From Clostridia bacterium (lineage in GTDB: Bacteria > Bacillota > Clostridia > Oscillospirales > CAG-272): DNA of 19,391 nt. Both the position numbers and the translations under genes were made by a program. Positions 1 through 7,493 of the stretch are shown piece after piece. Location: positions 1-19,391 of the forward strand of contig JAFQPC010000169.1 in the NCBI GenBank assembly GCA_017411935.1, in the 5' to 3' direction. The notes beneath the pieces are model-generated. The model was given only the letters and a program-made list of their open reading frames with translations. It was not told where the DNA came from and ran no database searches. How positions within the stretch are numbered: the first letter of the stretch is position 1; each line of letters begins with the position of its first letter.

Positions 1-1576
1 CCTTGCGGCGAACCACTCCGATGATCTTTTTGAGGGGATGCTGAAGCTCCATCGGGTCTATCTTATAGTTCCCTTTGGCAACCTCTGCCTCACGAACAAC
101 TTCCTTGTCGCTGTGCACGTCTCTGGTAGGAACGAGAACGACGTCGCCTTCCTCTACGGTGTTTCCGTCGGGATCATAGCGGTAGGTCTTATCTCTTTCT
201 TTCCAAACAACATCAATGGCATCAACAAAGCCTTCGTCGCATTCTTCCACTTCGGGAATGGTTGCGAGAATATCTGCAATTTCTTCATCCTCTTCGGTTT
301 CCACCACTACCTCGGGGATCTCATCCTCGGGCGCTTCGATCTCGACCTCGGGTTCTTCGACCACGGTTTCGATTTCCGTCTCGGGCTGTTTTGGTGCCGC
401 GGGAGTTACCACGACCTTCACCACGGGGCGAACGAGATTGGTAATGTTCGGGGTCACAATCGTTGCGGGAGCGCTCTCCTGCATCGACTCGACCTCGGGT
501 TCTTCATATCCGTCAACCTTAATCTCATAGAGATACAAAAGCTTACTGTCCGTAGGAATCATAAACTTCGCGCAGGTCTTATCGTCGTTTTCATACATCA
601 GAATCGGCGCTTGGATCGTATCGCGAATCTCGAGCATTTCTTCAAAGGTATCGACCTGAATGATCTGATAACCGTTTGTCTTAAAGAGATTTTTGATCTT
701 CTGGATATAGGACTTATACTGCGACTGAATCTTCTTGACACGTGCGGTATACGTAATATCGGGCGTTCTGGTGAGACAGATAAACGCTACCAGAAGCAGG
801 ATCATCAAACCGTCAAGCACGCCAAGCACGATTGCGGTGGTCTTAAATGCCTCACTACCCAGACCGCGGGTACAAGCGATCATTTTCGTTTCTCCCTCGG
901 GAACGGTAGAGGTCATTTCAACATTGACCGTTTTCGTCGTCAGAGGTATACGAAGCTCGGAAGTATAGGTATCTACCGCACTTCCCGAAAAGGCATCACA
1001 GTCACTGAGAACATCGACCTCGAGCGTCAGGATAATGTTGCTCGTAGTATTCGTCAGAGAATACGTTTCAAGAAACTTATTGGCAAGGTCGTTGTATTCG
1101 TCGTAATTAATTACAACGATCTCGTTGATCCGCAGATTTTTTGCACTGTTTTGTGATTTGTTCTGCACGTTGACCAACTCTTGCTCGGGATTGAAGATCG
1201 CAACCTCGGAAGTATTATCAATGATCTCCAGCGTGGATTTGATCTTGTAAGAATAACGGTAATTGACGTCATCCGCATCCATCTGAATATCATACGTGAA
1301 ATCCGCGATGATCTTGTCGATCAGCGAAGCAACGTAAGATTGATCCTTGCCAAGATACGATTCCTCAAAGAATTCGTTTTGCTTCAAAAACACGTTATAG
1401 TCGATACTTCCGCTTTCGCTGTATTCGACATAATACTTTTTATTGAGCTGTATGGAAACGATTGCTGAGATCAGCACGGCAACCGTCAGTACAATGACAA
1501 TGACGGACTGTACAAAGATCCATTTCTCACGGTTTTTGCGATATGTCGCGCGGCGTTTCTTTTCCTTTTCCGGCAT
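1..1576 (-). CDS. DUF5305-like two-TM protein next to signal peptidase, 3' end outside window
   Basis: This gene is open from an ATG at 1576 to the left edge (525 codons, no stop), so its C-terminus is missing. A strong AAAGGAGG site precedes the ATG, and the gap to the upstream signal peptidase gene is 26 bp, so the two are cotranscribed. Seen: a basic N-terminus, TM helix at about residues 19-44, a roughly 200-residue extracytoplasmic region starting with VEYSESGSIDYNVFLKQNEF, a second TM at about 247-268, then a cytoplasmic part. Residues 395-450 are a Glu/Pro/Val-rich acidic linker, and a small domain around 465-525 contains EEGDVVLVP. The N-terminal pattern resembles the DUF5305 family, which is known to occur beside S26B signal peptidases. 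Its function is unknown; I infer an accessory or anchoring role in SipW-dependent export. The family call is moderate, the reading frame is firm. Confidence 0.8.
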   Translation of the reverse strand, partial: MPEKEKKRRATYRKNREKWIFVQSVIVIVLTVAVLISAIVSIQLNKKYYVEYSESGSIDYNVFLKQNEFFEESYLGKDQSYVASLIDKIIADFTYDIQMDADDVNYRYSYKIKSTLEIIDNTSEVAIFNPEQELVNVQNKSQNSAKNLRINEIVVINYDEYNDLANKFLETYSLTNTTSNIILTLEVDVLSDCDAFSGSAVDTYTSELRIPLTTKTVNVEMTSTVPEGETKMIACTRGLGSEAFKTTAIVLGVLDGLMILLLVAFICLTRTPDITYTARVKKIQSQYKSYIQKIKNLFKTNGYQIIQVDTFEEMLEIRDTIQAPILMYENDDKTCAKFMIPTDSKLLYLYEIKVDGYEEPEVESMQESAPATIVTPNITNLVRPVVKVVVTPAAPKQPETEIETVVEEPEVEIEAPEDEIPEVVVETEEDEEIADILATIPEVEECDEGFVDAIDVVWKERDKTYRYDPDGNTVEEGDVVLVPTRDVHSDKEVVREAEVAKGNYKIDPMELQHPLKKIIGVVRRK

Positions 1577-1602
1577 TTCAGTAAACCTCCTTTCTTCAAA
1601 TT

Positions 1603-2730
1603 TTATTTACTGCCCTCAAGCAGTTCTCTGAGCCATAGGGTGGGAAATCCTACGTAAGCGATCTTCGTAGAAGTCGTACCAACGATCTCTCCGTCGGTCA
1701 CATATCCGATGTCAATCGAATTGTTGGCGTCACCCTTGGTATAGTAACGAATTTCGCCACCGATATGCTCGATGTCCACAACTCTGTGGACGATTTTGTT
1801 TCCGTCTCTCAGAAAGACAATGACTTGTCCCTCTTGGATGGTTTGATCATCGTACCTCTCGTAGATGACCAGATCGCCTTTGTTGATCTCTCCCGTCATA
1901 CTTTCGGTCGCAATGACAAGCGCGCCGAAGCGGAATTGACAGGATACCAACGCGGCGAAGGATGCGCCCACGATCATCGCAAGCGCGATACTGATGGCGG
2001 AAAGCTTTTTCCTTTTTTGCAGGGCAAGCTTCTTTTTCTTTTCAAAGAGTGCCGACATCAGCGCCAATAGAATGAGCGGTAAAAAGATTTTGATACACGC
2101 GAGCAGCGCATCCGACATTGCCGTAACGTTTGGAACGAAGTAAATATACAGCGTCGTAATGATACGGTAAACAATATTGGGGAGTGCGCCGAATCGGCGG
2201 GATACAAAATGATAATAGATATTTGCGCTCAGTGCGGGAAAGAGGGTCAGACCCACCAGATCCATAAACTGATTGAATCCGGTAATTCCCGCCAAATTAG
2301 AAAATGCAAGGATCTCCGCAAGCACGCAAGACAGATACGTTATCACGCTTGCGAAGGTGTTTTTCTGCGCCAGAAATACGGCGCGAATGAGTTCGGTGGC
2401 AACGATGATGACCACCAGGGGAAGCACTGTCGTCAGAAGGATCTTGACGTTTACAAAATAGGGATTTTTGTGAAAGCCGAAGAAAATACCTGTCAGTTGA
2501 ATGGCAAGGGCGTACATCGCGCCGATGATTGCCGAAAGCAGGAGCACCTCTTTCTTTTGAATCGAAAGCGAGCTTCTCTTTCTAACGAACAGAACGGTAA
2601 TGACCGTCAGTGGAAGCAGCAAGCACGCCGCAACGATCTTACTGCTTCCGAGCTCTACAAAGAAAGCGAGAGCAAGAGCCGCAAAAATTATAATAGATAA
2701 TCCCAAAATGACTTTTTTATCTCGATTCAT
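1603..2730 (-). CDS. SipW-type signal peptidase I (S26B) with polytopic N-terminal region
   Basis: This 375-residue integral membrane serine protease should cleave the signal peptide of the SipW-dependent type protein encoded just upstream. The peptidase domain is C-terminal: ATESMTGEINKGDLVIY carries the nucleophile Ser277, KIVHRVVDI carries His315 in place of the bacterial-type Lys, and TKGDANN supplies Asp334. Ser/His/Asp is the archaeal/ER-type (S26B) arrangement. Ordinary SipW proteins are about 190 residues; here about 240 extra N-terminal residues form roughly six or seven hydrophobic segments (about 7-25, 32-49, 61-84, 95-120, 126-148, 155-172, 186-226) before the basic stretch EKKKKLALQKRKK and the helix (about 243-263) leading into the catalytic domain. 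The start ATG has a GAAAGGAG site. It is the second gene of the operon beginning at 3357. Confidence 0.88.
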   Translation of the reverse strand: MNRDKKVILGLSIIIFAALALAFFVELGSSKIVAACLLLPLTVITVLFVRKRSSLSIQKKEVLLLSAIIGAMYALAIQLTGIFFGFHKNPYFVNVKILLTTVLPLVVIIVATELIRAVFLAQKNTFASVITYLSCVLAEILAFSNLAGITGFNQFMDLVGLTLFPALSANIYYHFVSRRFGALPNIVYRIITTLYIYFVPNVTAMSDALLACIKIFLPLILLALMSALFEKKKKLALQKRKKLSAISIALAMIVGASFAALVSCQFRFGALVIATESMTGEINKGDLVIYERYDDQTIQEGQVIVFLRDGNKIVHRVVDIEHIGGEIRYYTKGDANNSIDIGYVTDGEIVGTTSTKIAYVGFPTLWLRELLEGSK

Positions 2731-2774
2731 TTTGCGGCTCCTTTCTCAAAAATTCAATGCTTTGTTTGTTGGTA

Positions 2775-2788
2775 TTTGATCGATCAAA
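2775..2788. repeat. 14-bp perfect palindrome after the TasA-like stop codon
   Basis: TTTGATCGATCAAA lies 2 bp beyond the stop codon of the TasA-like gene and 44 bp before the signal peptidase start. There is no T-tract on the minus-strand side and no promoter in the gap, so it is not a clear terminator. It could be an RNA-processing or stability site that sets unequal amounts of the fibre protein and the peptidase. Confidence 0.5.
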
Positions 2789-2790
2789 AT

Positions 2791-3357
2791 TTACGGTGCG
2801 TCAACGAAGTTCAGGTGAACCGAAGCAGCCTCGAGAGTAATTCTCTGGGTTACGGTCTGCTTCAGCGTAACAACGATCGTCACGGTAGCGGTCTTACCGG
2901 GAGCGAGCGTGATGTGATCGTCCTCAGCCCAAACCTTACCGCTCTCGTCGTGGGTTACCGTAACGGTCTTGGTGAAGTAATCCGAAACAACACCGGGGGT
3001 GCTCGTGCCATCACCGATGAAGAGCAAGCCTTCGGTCAGCGAAAGACCGGTCAGCTCGGCGTTAACGTCTGCCGTGTTGTTGGTAACAACATAGGTCAGC
3101 GTTACGTTATCATTCTGCTTGGAAAGACCCTTTACTTCATAGTTTGCCGTGGTCTTGGAAGCAGCGATGGATGCGGTTGCCTTAGCGTCATCCGAGCTGT
3201 CTGCCGAGGTAAATTCGATCTTAAAGTCATCGTTGTTGGGGTTCAGGATCGCGGTACTCGAGATGATCAATTCGCGGGAAAGTGCTGCGTAACCGATACC
3301 GAGCATCAGCGCTGCTACAAGCAGAAGCGAGATAATGAGTGTTCTTCTCTTTTTCAT
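2791..3357 (-). CDS. TasA/camelysin-like protein with SipW-dependent type signal peptide
   Basis: This 188-residue exported protein begins MKKRRTLIISLLLVAALM and continues GIGYAALSREL, the form of signal peptide recognised by SipW-type peptidases. The mature part is Thr/Ser/Val-rich with alternating beta-strand patterns (VTLTYVVTN, TATVTIVVTLKQ), like the beta-sandwich of TasA/CalY matrix fibre proteins. Those proteins are typically 190-260 residues, so this one is at the short end. I chose the ATG at 3357 because GGAG lies 9 nt upstream; an in-frame start at 3456 would put 33 unrelated residues before the signal peptide and fall inside the promoter. The signal peptidase and DUF5305-like genes follow in the same operon. 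Likely roles are extracellular fibre, biofilm matrix or surface protein; the exact role cannot be read from the sequence. Confidence 0.85.
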   Translation of the reverse strand: MKKRRTLIISLLLVAALMLGIGYAALSRELIISSTAILNPNNDDFKIEFTSADSSDDAKATASIAASKTTANYEVKGLSKQNDNVTLTYVVTNNTADVNAELTGLSLTEGLLFIGDGTSTPGVVSDYFTKTVTVTHDESGKVWAEDDHITLAPGKTATVTIVVTLKQTVTQRITLEAASVHLNFVDAP

Positions 3358-3446
3358 GGTTTGTGTCTCCTTTGATTTAGAAAATTTTTGAGCGTTCCCT
3401 ATCCACTCAATTTGCCCAAAAATCCTTTTTTGAGCTTTGTATCCGT

Positions 3447-3479
3447 ATTTTACCATCGGATGACTACAGTATGACTACA
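3447..3479 (-). promoter_or_regulatory. Promoter with SARP-style direct-repeat operator
   Basis: Read on the minus strand, TGTAGTCAT occurs twice exactly (3471-3479 and 3460-3468), 11 bp apart, followed after 7 bp by TAAAAT (3447-3452) as the -10 box. There is no good -35 hexamer. Direct repeats at 11-bp spacing that replace the -35 and lie about 8 bp before the -10 are the known operator layout of SARP-type winged-helix activators. The response regulator with such a domain is encoded immediately upstream. The leader of about 85 nt that follows contains a stem-loop at 3414-3435. Confidence 0.65.
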
Positions 3480-3486
3480 AAAAGGA

Positions 3487-3536
3487 AAAAAATAACACCA
3501 AAACGAAAAATTTTTTTCGAAATGGTGTTATTTTTT
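3487..3536 (-). terminator. Intrinsic terminator of the kinase/response regulator operon
   Basis: AAAAAATAACACCA (3487-3500) pairs with TGGTGTTATTTTTT (3523-3536), with an inner CGAAAAA/TTTTTCG extension. The outer T-run abuts the response regulator stop codon and the inverted copy gives the U-tract on the minus strand. It separates the regulatory operon from the export operon. Confidence 0.8.
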
Positions 3537-4342
3537 TATTTTGTCAGCTTTTGCAACTGATTTTCGAGGTATCCTACGGTAAATTCCGCCCACGAGTAGG
3601 CGCTCATATACTGCCCCGTAAAGGAATTGATGGCTTTCGTGTCTCCCTCAAGGAATCGGTAATAATCGCAGTCCACGATCTTGGTATTGACGAGAATTCC
3701 CTGTCGGTTTTTCAGGATCAGATCATTGATTCCGACGCTGTTCAGACTCTTGACAAGGCTTGCGATATAGACCTGCAAATTCTTTTGCTTGGTTCGGTCG
3801 TATTCCTCGTCCTCCCACAGCATTGCCGCAAGCTCGGTATAGGTTGCCGACGTGCCTCTTTTATCCACGAGATACGCGAGGATCTCCTTGGCTTGCTTTC
3901 TTTCAAACTTCAAGGGCGTTCCGTCGACAAACACGTCAAAATTGCCAAAGGTTAAAATCTTGATCCGTTTTTCGGGATTCCACTCGATGGGATTGCGAAG
4001 ATTTTCGAGCTCGGTTCGGATCGCTTCGGGGGTGACGGGTTTTAAGACGTATCCGCTCATCCGAAGGTCGATTCCCTCTTTCATATATTCCGAAAAGCCC
4101 GTGGCAAAGACGATATTGACCTTGGGGTTGAGCTTTTTGAGGTCGAGTGCCAGCTCAATTCCGTTCTTTTCGGGGAGATGGATATCGAGAAATGCGACGT
4201 CGATCTTCGTTTTCGTTGCAGTATCAAGCGCACTTTGCACGTCACGGCAAAGATAGACGGTCGAACCTCCTGCCACCGCTTCGAGTGCGCGTTTCATCAA
4301 TTCGAGCGCATAATATTCGTCATCGACTGCTAAGATGTTCAT
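3536..4342 (-). CDS. Response regulator: receiver domain plus SARP-type winged helix
   Basis: This 268-residue cytoplasmic response regulator has a receiver domain at residues 1-117: acidic pair D7/D8, phospho-acceptor D53 in AFLDIHLPEKNG, T81 and K101 in VLKPVTPE. Residues 127-230 form a winged helix of the SARP/OmpR type: KILTFGNFDVFVDGTPLKF opens the beta-sheet, then RKQAKEILAYLVDKRG, TYTELAAMLWEDEEYDRTKQ and NLQVYIASLVKSL. The C-terminal 40 residues are a shortened helical tail rather than a full bacterial transcriptional activator domain. The start overlaps the kinase stop by 4 bp, so translation is coupled. The partner kinase is LytS-like, which usually goes with LytTR or AraC regulators, so a SARP output is less common. 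The likely target is the export operon promoter at 3447-3479. Confidence 0.9.
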   Translation of the reverse strand: MNILAVDDEYYALELMKRALEAVAGGSTVYLCRDVQSALDTATKTKIDVAFLDIHLPEKNGIELALDLKKLNPKVNIVFATGFSEYMKEGIDLRMSGYVLKPVTPEAIRTELENLRNPIEWNPEKRIKILTFGNFDVFVDGTPLKFERKQAKEILAYLVDKRGTSATYTELAAMLWEDEEYDRTKQKNLQVYIASLVKSLNSVGINDLILKNRQGILVNTKIVDCDYYRFLEGDTKAINSFTGQYMSAYSWAEFTVGYLENQLQKLTK

Positions 4343-5616
4343 CGCCGCATTCCTTTCTTTTTCTTCTTTTTCGGGATTTCGATCGTTACTCTCGTTCCTA
4401 CCCCCACGGTACTCTTAACACTCAACTCACCGTGGCACATTGCCGCAATTCTGCTACGCACGTTTTCAAGTCCCACGTGCTTTTCGGTGGATTCAAAATC
4501 AAAGCCGATTCCGTCGTCGATGATCTCCACAACGTAATGCGTCTCGGTATCATAGGTAGAGATCTTCAGCGTTCCGCCCTCTGCTTTTTTGGTAATGCCA
4601 TGCTTGACGGCATTTTCTACGATGGGCTGTACCGACAGCGGCGGGAGTTCGAACTCCTTACACTGAATGGAATAGAGCACGTTCAGTCGTTCTCTGAATC
4701 TCGCCTTTTCAATTTTTAAGTAGCACTCCACGTGACTGAGCTCCTGCTCAAAGGGCACCATCGTCTCGCCTGTCACGTTGGAAAGATTCTGACGCAGATA
4801 GCGCGAGAAATCAATGGTCAGGTATTTTGCCTGATTAGGAGAAACGTCACACATCGACGCGATGGTAGAGAGCGTATTATAAATAAAATGAGGATTGATC
4901 TGTGAGAGCATCAATGCGTTGTGTTGTGATTGAATCAGCTTTTGCTTTTTGAGATAGATACTCGTATAGATGACGAGAACGCTGACGGTCAGTCCCACGT
5001 AGGTCAAAGACAAGCCGTGAACGGTATAGTCCAATATGATTCCCGCCACGGGAAAAAGCGTATATAACACGAATGCCATTCGATTAATTTTTGTCGATCT
5101 TCGTGCAAATGCCGCCATCAAAACGATGGCAAAGAACGAAAGGATGGGAAAGGCAAGATAGACAATCCCCATTGCGACATTCTCGGTTTGATGCCAATGA
5201 CTTTGATGATTGAGCGAAAACGCATATCCAAAGAAAGCGTTTCCGATGGAAAAGAGCATCGAGAAGACACACAGCACGCGAAAGATCTTTAAGATCACCG
5301 ATGCCGCGCGACTGCTTTCGTAGAGATTCTCCTTGAGGTATCCCATAAAGCAGAAGATCGCCGCTTGCCCCGCGCACGACGCGACGGTGTTGGAAATCAC
5401 GGTCATCGTAGAGAGCGAAGCATTGCCTTCCCCCACCCAACTGACAATATCGGCAATCAGGGCGACAATGACCGAACAAAGCAAAAACAGAAAATGTCTT
5501 GTTTTGACCGTTTGATTCAAAAATTCTTGAAAACAAGACGCAAACACGATCAGTGTCACAAGCAGCGCAAATGCATCGAGCGCAATATTCATATAAGGAA
5601 AGTAAATATCTGCCAT
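4339..5616 (-). CDS. LytS/YesM-type membrane sensor histidine kinase
   Basis: This 425-residue sensor kinase should autophosphorylate on His and pass the phosphate to the adjacent response regulator. Residues 1-222 hold about six or seven hydrophobic helices with short loops and no large extracellular domain, suggesting a membrane or small-molecule signal. The His_kinase domain has SQINPHFIYNTLSTI with phospho-acceptor H243, followed by the ATPase domain: N-box PIVENAVKHG (N335), DDGIGF (367-372), GLENV (382-386) and VGVGTRV. The start ATG at 5616 has a GAAAGGAA site and a promoter directly upstream. The Lys-rich C-terminus overlaps the next gene by 4 bp. Which signal it senses cannot be read from the sequence. 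Confidence 0.92.
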   Translation of the reverse strand: MADIYFPYMNIALDAFALLVTLIVFASCFQEFLNQTVKTRHFLFLLCSVIVALIADIVSWVGEGNASLSTMTVISNTVASCAGQAAIFCFMGYLKENLYESSRAASVILKIFRVLCVFSMLFSIGNAFFGYAFSLNHQSHWHQTENVAMGIVYLAFPILSFFAIVLMAAFARRSTKINRMAFVLYTLFPVAGIILDYTVHGLSLTYVGLTVSVLVIYTSIYLKKQKLIQSQHNALMLSQINPHFIYNTLSTIASMCDVSPNQAKYLTIDFSRYLRQNLSNVTGETMVPFEQELSHVECYLKIEKARFRERLNVLYSIQCKEFELPPLSVQPIVENAVKHGITKKAEGGTLKISTYDTETHYVVEIIDDGIGFDFESTEKHVGLENVRSRIAAMCHGELSVKSTVGVGTRVTIEIPKKKKKKGMRR

Positions 5617-5650
5617 CGTTGCTTCCTTTCTTTATTTATCCACTATTTTG

Positions 5651-5679
5651 ATTATATCACAAAGTTTGACCGATTTCAA
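5651..5679 (-). promoter_or_regulatory. Sigma-A promoter of the two-component operon
   Basis: On the minus strand, TTGAAA (5674-5679) is followed after 17 bp by TATAAT (5651-5656), 34 bp ahead of the kinase start codon. The -35 box lies 14 bp past the stop of the ABC exporter gene, and I see no terminator between them, so readthrough from the exporter operon is possible. Confidence 0.8.
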
Positions 5680-5693
5680 CACAAAAAGCAAAA

Positions 5694-7493
5694 TCAAACA
5701 AATTGCGAACGATACAGCGTGGAATAAAAGCCGCCTGCGCGGAGAAGCTCCTCGTGATTTCCCTGCTCGATGATGGCACCGTCCTTGACCACAAGAATCG
5801 TATCGGCATTCTGAATGGTGGAAAGTCTGTGCGCGATGATAAAGCAGGTCTTATTTTCCATCAGCTCGGTCATTGCGTTCTGGATCTGAATCTCGGTGCG
5901 GGAGTCGACGTTTGAGGTCGCCTCGTCGAGGATCAGGATCGGCGCTTTCGAAAGGAAGGCGCGCGCGATGGTGATCTGCTGCTTCTGCCCTTTGGAAATA
6001 TTGACACCGTCATCCGAGAGGATCGTATCGTATCCGTCGGGAAGGCTCTCGATATACGAGGCAATTCTCGCCGAGCGCGCCGCGGCGTAGACCTCCTCAC
6101 GGGTCGCGTCCTCTCTGCCGTAGACGATATTATCGTAGATCGAACCGCAGAAAAGCCACGTGTCCTGCAAGACCATCGTAAAGGCAAGGCGAAGATCTTT
6201 TCGTTTTATGTCAACGGAAGGAATTCCGTCGATGCGGATCTCGCCGCTTTGGCTGTCGTAAAACCGCATCAAGAGGTTGATGATCGTCGTCTTTCCTGCG
6301 CCCGTCGGTCCGACGATGGCGACCGTCTGCCCTTTCTTCGCGGTGACCGAAACGTTTTTGAGGATCGTTTTATCCTCGGTATAGCCAAAGGTCACGTCAT
6401 CAAGGCGAACGTCTCCCTCGACTTCGGCAAGCTCTTTGGCATCGGGAGCGTCTTCCTTTTCGGGCACTTCATCGAGAATGGCGAACACACGCTCCGCGGC
6501 GGAAAACGCCGACTGGAACTCGTGAAGAATATTGGAAAACTCGTTGATGGGTCCTGCAAATTTTCTGGAATACTGCACGAACTGCGCGACGCCGCCGAGT
6601 GTGATGAAAAAGGCAGAGGTGGCAAGGAACGTGCCGTTTTGCGAGTACATATAGAGAATGCCGCCCATCACTGCCACGAGGGTGAGCGAGATATTATTGA
6701 TGAGATTGATCGTCGGAAACAGAAGTGCTCCGCTATATTCTGCCTTATAAAAGGCATCCATTGCCTCGTCGTTGATCTTATTGAAGCGCGAGGAAATTTC
6801 TTCCTGTCTGCCGTATGCCGAAATGGTGCGTGAGCCTGTCAGCATTTCCTCGGCAAAGCCGTTGAGCTCGCCGTACTTCTTTGCCCTTTTCCGATAGAGC
6901 GGACGAACCACCCTCGAACGGTAACGGGTAAAGAGGATCGACACGGGTACGGTGAGGGCAAAAATGAGGATCATCGGCTTTGAGATCTGCCACATAAAGA
7001 CCAGTGAGCCAATGACGATATAAAGGCTCGTCATCACCTGAATAAGGTCGTGGGAGAGCGTACTGTTGATCGTATCAATATCGTACGACAGATGGCTGAT
7101 GATATCTCCCGTTGCGTGGGTATCGAAAAATCCGACGGGAAGCTGTGTCAGCTTTTCAAACACCTGCTTGCGCATCTTATAGATAATTCTCTGGCTCAGA
7201 TGGAGCATCACGATCGAGAGAACGTAGGCAAGAATGGCGGAGATAAGGTAGCAAGCGAGCATATAGCCGATATTTTCCCAAACAGTGGGAAAATCGACAC
7301 CGCGTTCAAACTCGATCGCGTCGATCGCCGCGCCCGAATATTTCGGTCCGAGGAGCGAGAGCTGATTGGAGCCAAGGGTCAAGAGAAGCGCGAGCAAAAA
7401 AAGCGGCCACTGTCCGAGGACGTACTTGCTAAGGCGCAAGAAGATGCCTTTTCTTGATCTTTTCGGTTCCTTTTGCGTCTGTTTTTTAGTCAA
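5694..7493 (-). CDS. ABC exporter half-transporter, catalytic-site subunit
   Basis: This fused permease-ATPase has 599 residues from the chosen start: six TM helices at about 30-310, then the nucleotide-binding domain with Walker A GPTGAGKTT (395), Q-loop Q443, signature ISKGQ (499-503), Walker B ILILDEATS with catalytic E524 and H-loop H555. The signature departs from LSGGQ. I chose the TTG at 7493 because GGGAGGTG lies just upstream and it overlaps the partner stop by only 8 bp; an ATG at 7541 has no such site and would overlap 56 bp. With the partner at 7486-9204 it forms a heterodimer of the BmrCD/LmrCD/TM287-288 type that exports drugs, peptides or lipids. It supplies the intact Walker B and His to the consensus ATP site. 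Confidence 0.92.
   Translation of the reverse strand: MTKKQTQKEPKRSRKGIFLRLSKYVLGQWPLFLLALLLTLGSNQLSLLGPKYSGAAIDAIEFERGVDFPTVWENIGYMLACYLISAILAYVLSIVMLHLSQRIIYKMRKQVFEKLTQLPVGFFDTHATGDIISHLSYDIDTINSTLSHDLIQVMTSLYIVIGSLVFMWQISKPMILIFALTVPVSILFTRYRSRVVRPLYRKRAKKYGELNGFAEEMLTGSRTISAYGRQEEISSRFNKINDEAMDAFYKAEYSGALLFPTINLINNISLTLVAVMGGILYMYSQNGTFLATSAFFITLGGVAQFVQYSRKFAGPINEFSNILHEFQSAFSAAERVFAILDEVPEKEDAPDAKELAEVEGDVRLDDVTFGYTEDKTILKNVSVTAKKGQTVAIVGPTGAGKTTIINLLMRFYDSQSGEIRIDGIPSVDIKRKDLRLAFTMVLQDTWLFCGSIYDNIVYGREDATREEVYAAARSARIASYIESLPDGYDTILSDDGVNISKGQKQQITIARAFLSKAPILILDEATSNVDSRTEIQIQNAMTELMENKTCFIIAHRLSTIQNADTILVVKDGAIIEQGNHEELLRAGGFYSTLYRSQFV

Noticed and set aside
38..1156. 372-codon plus-strand frame at the left edge
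   Set aside because: It is antisense to the DUF5305-like gene, which has a ribosome binding site, TM helices and operon context.
3358..3456. Upstream start for the TasA-like protein at 3456
   Set aside because: It would place 33 residues before the signal peptide and overlap the -10 region; the ATG at 3357 has a good GGAG site.
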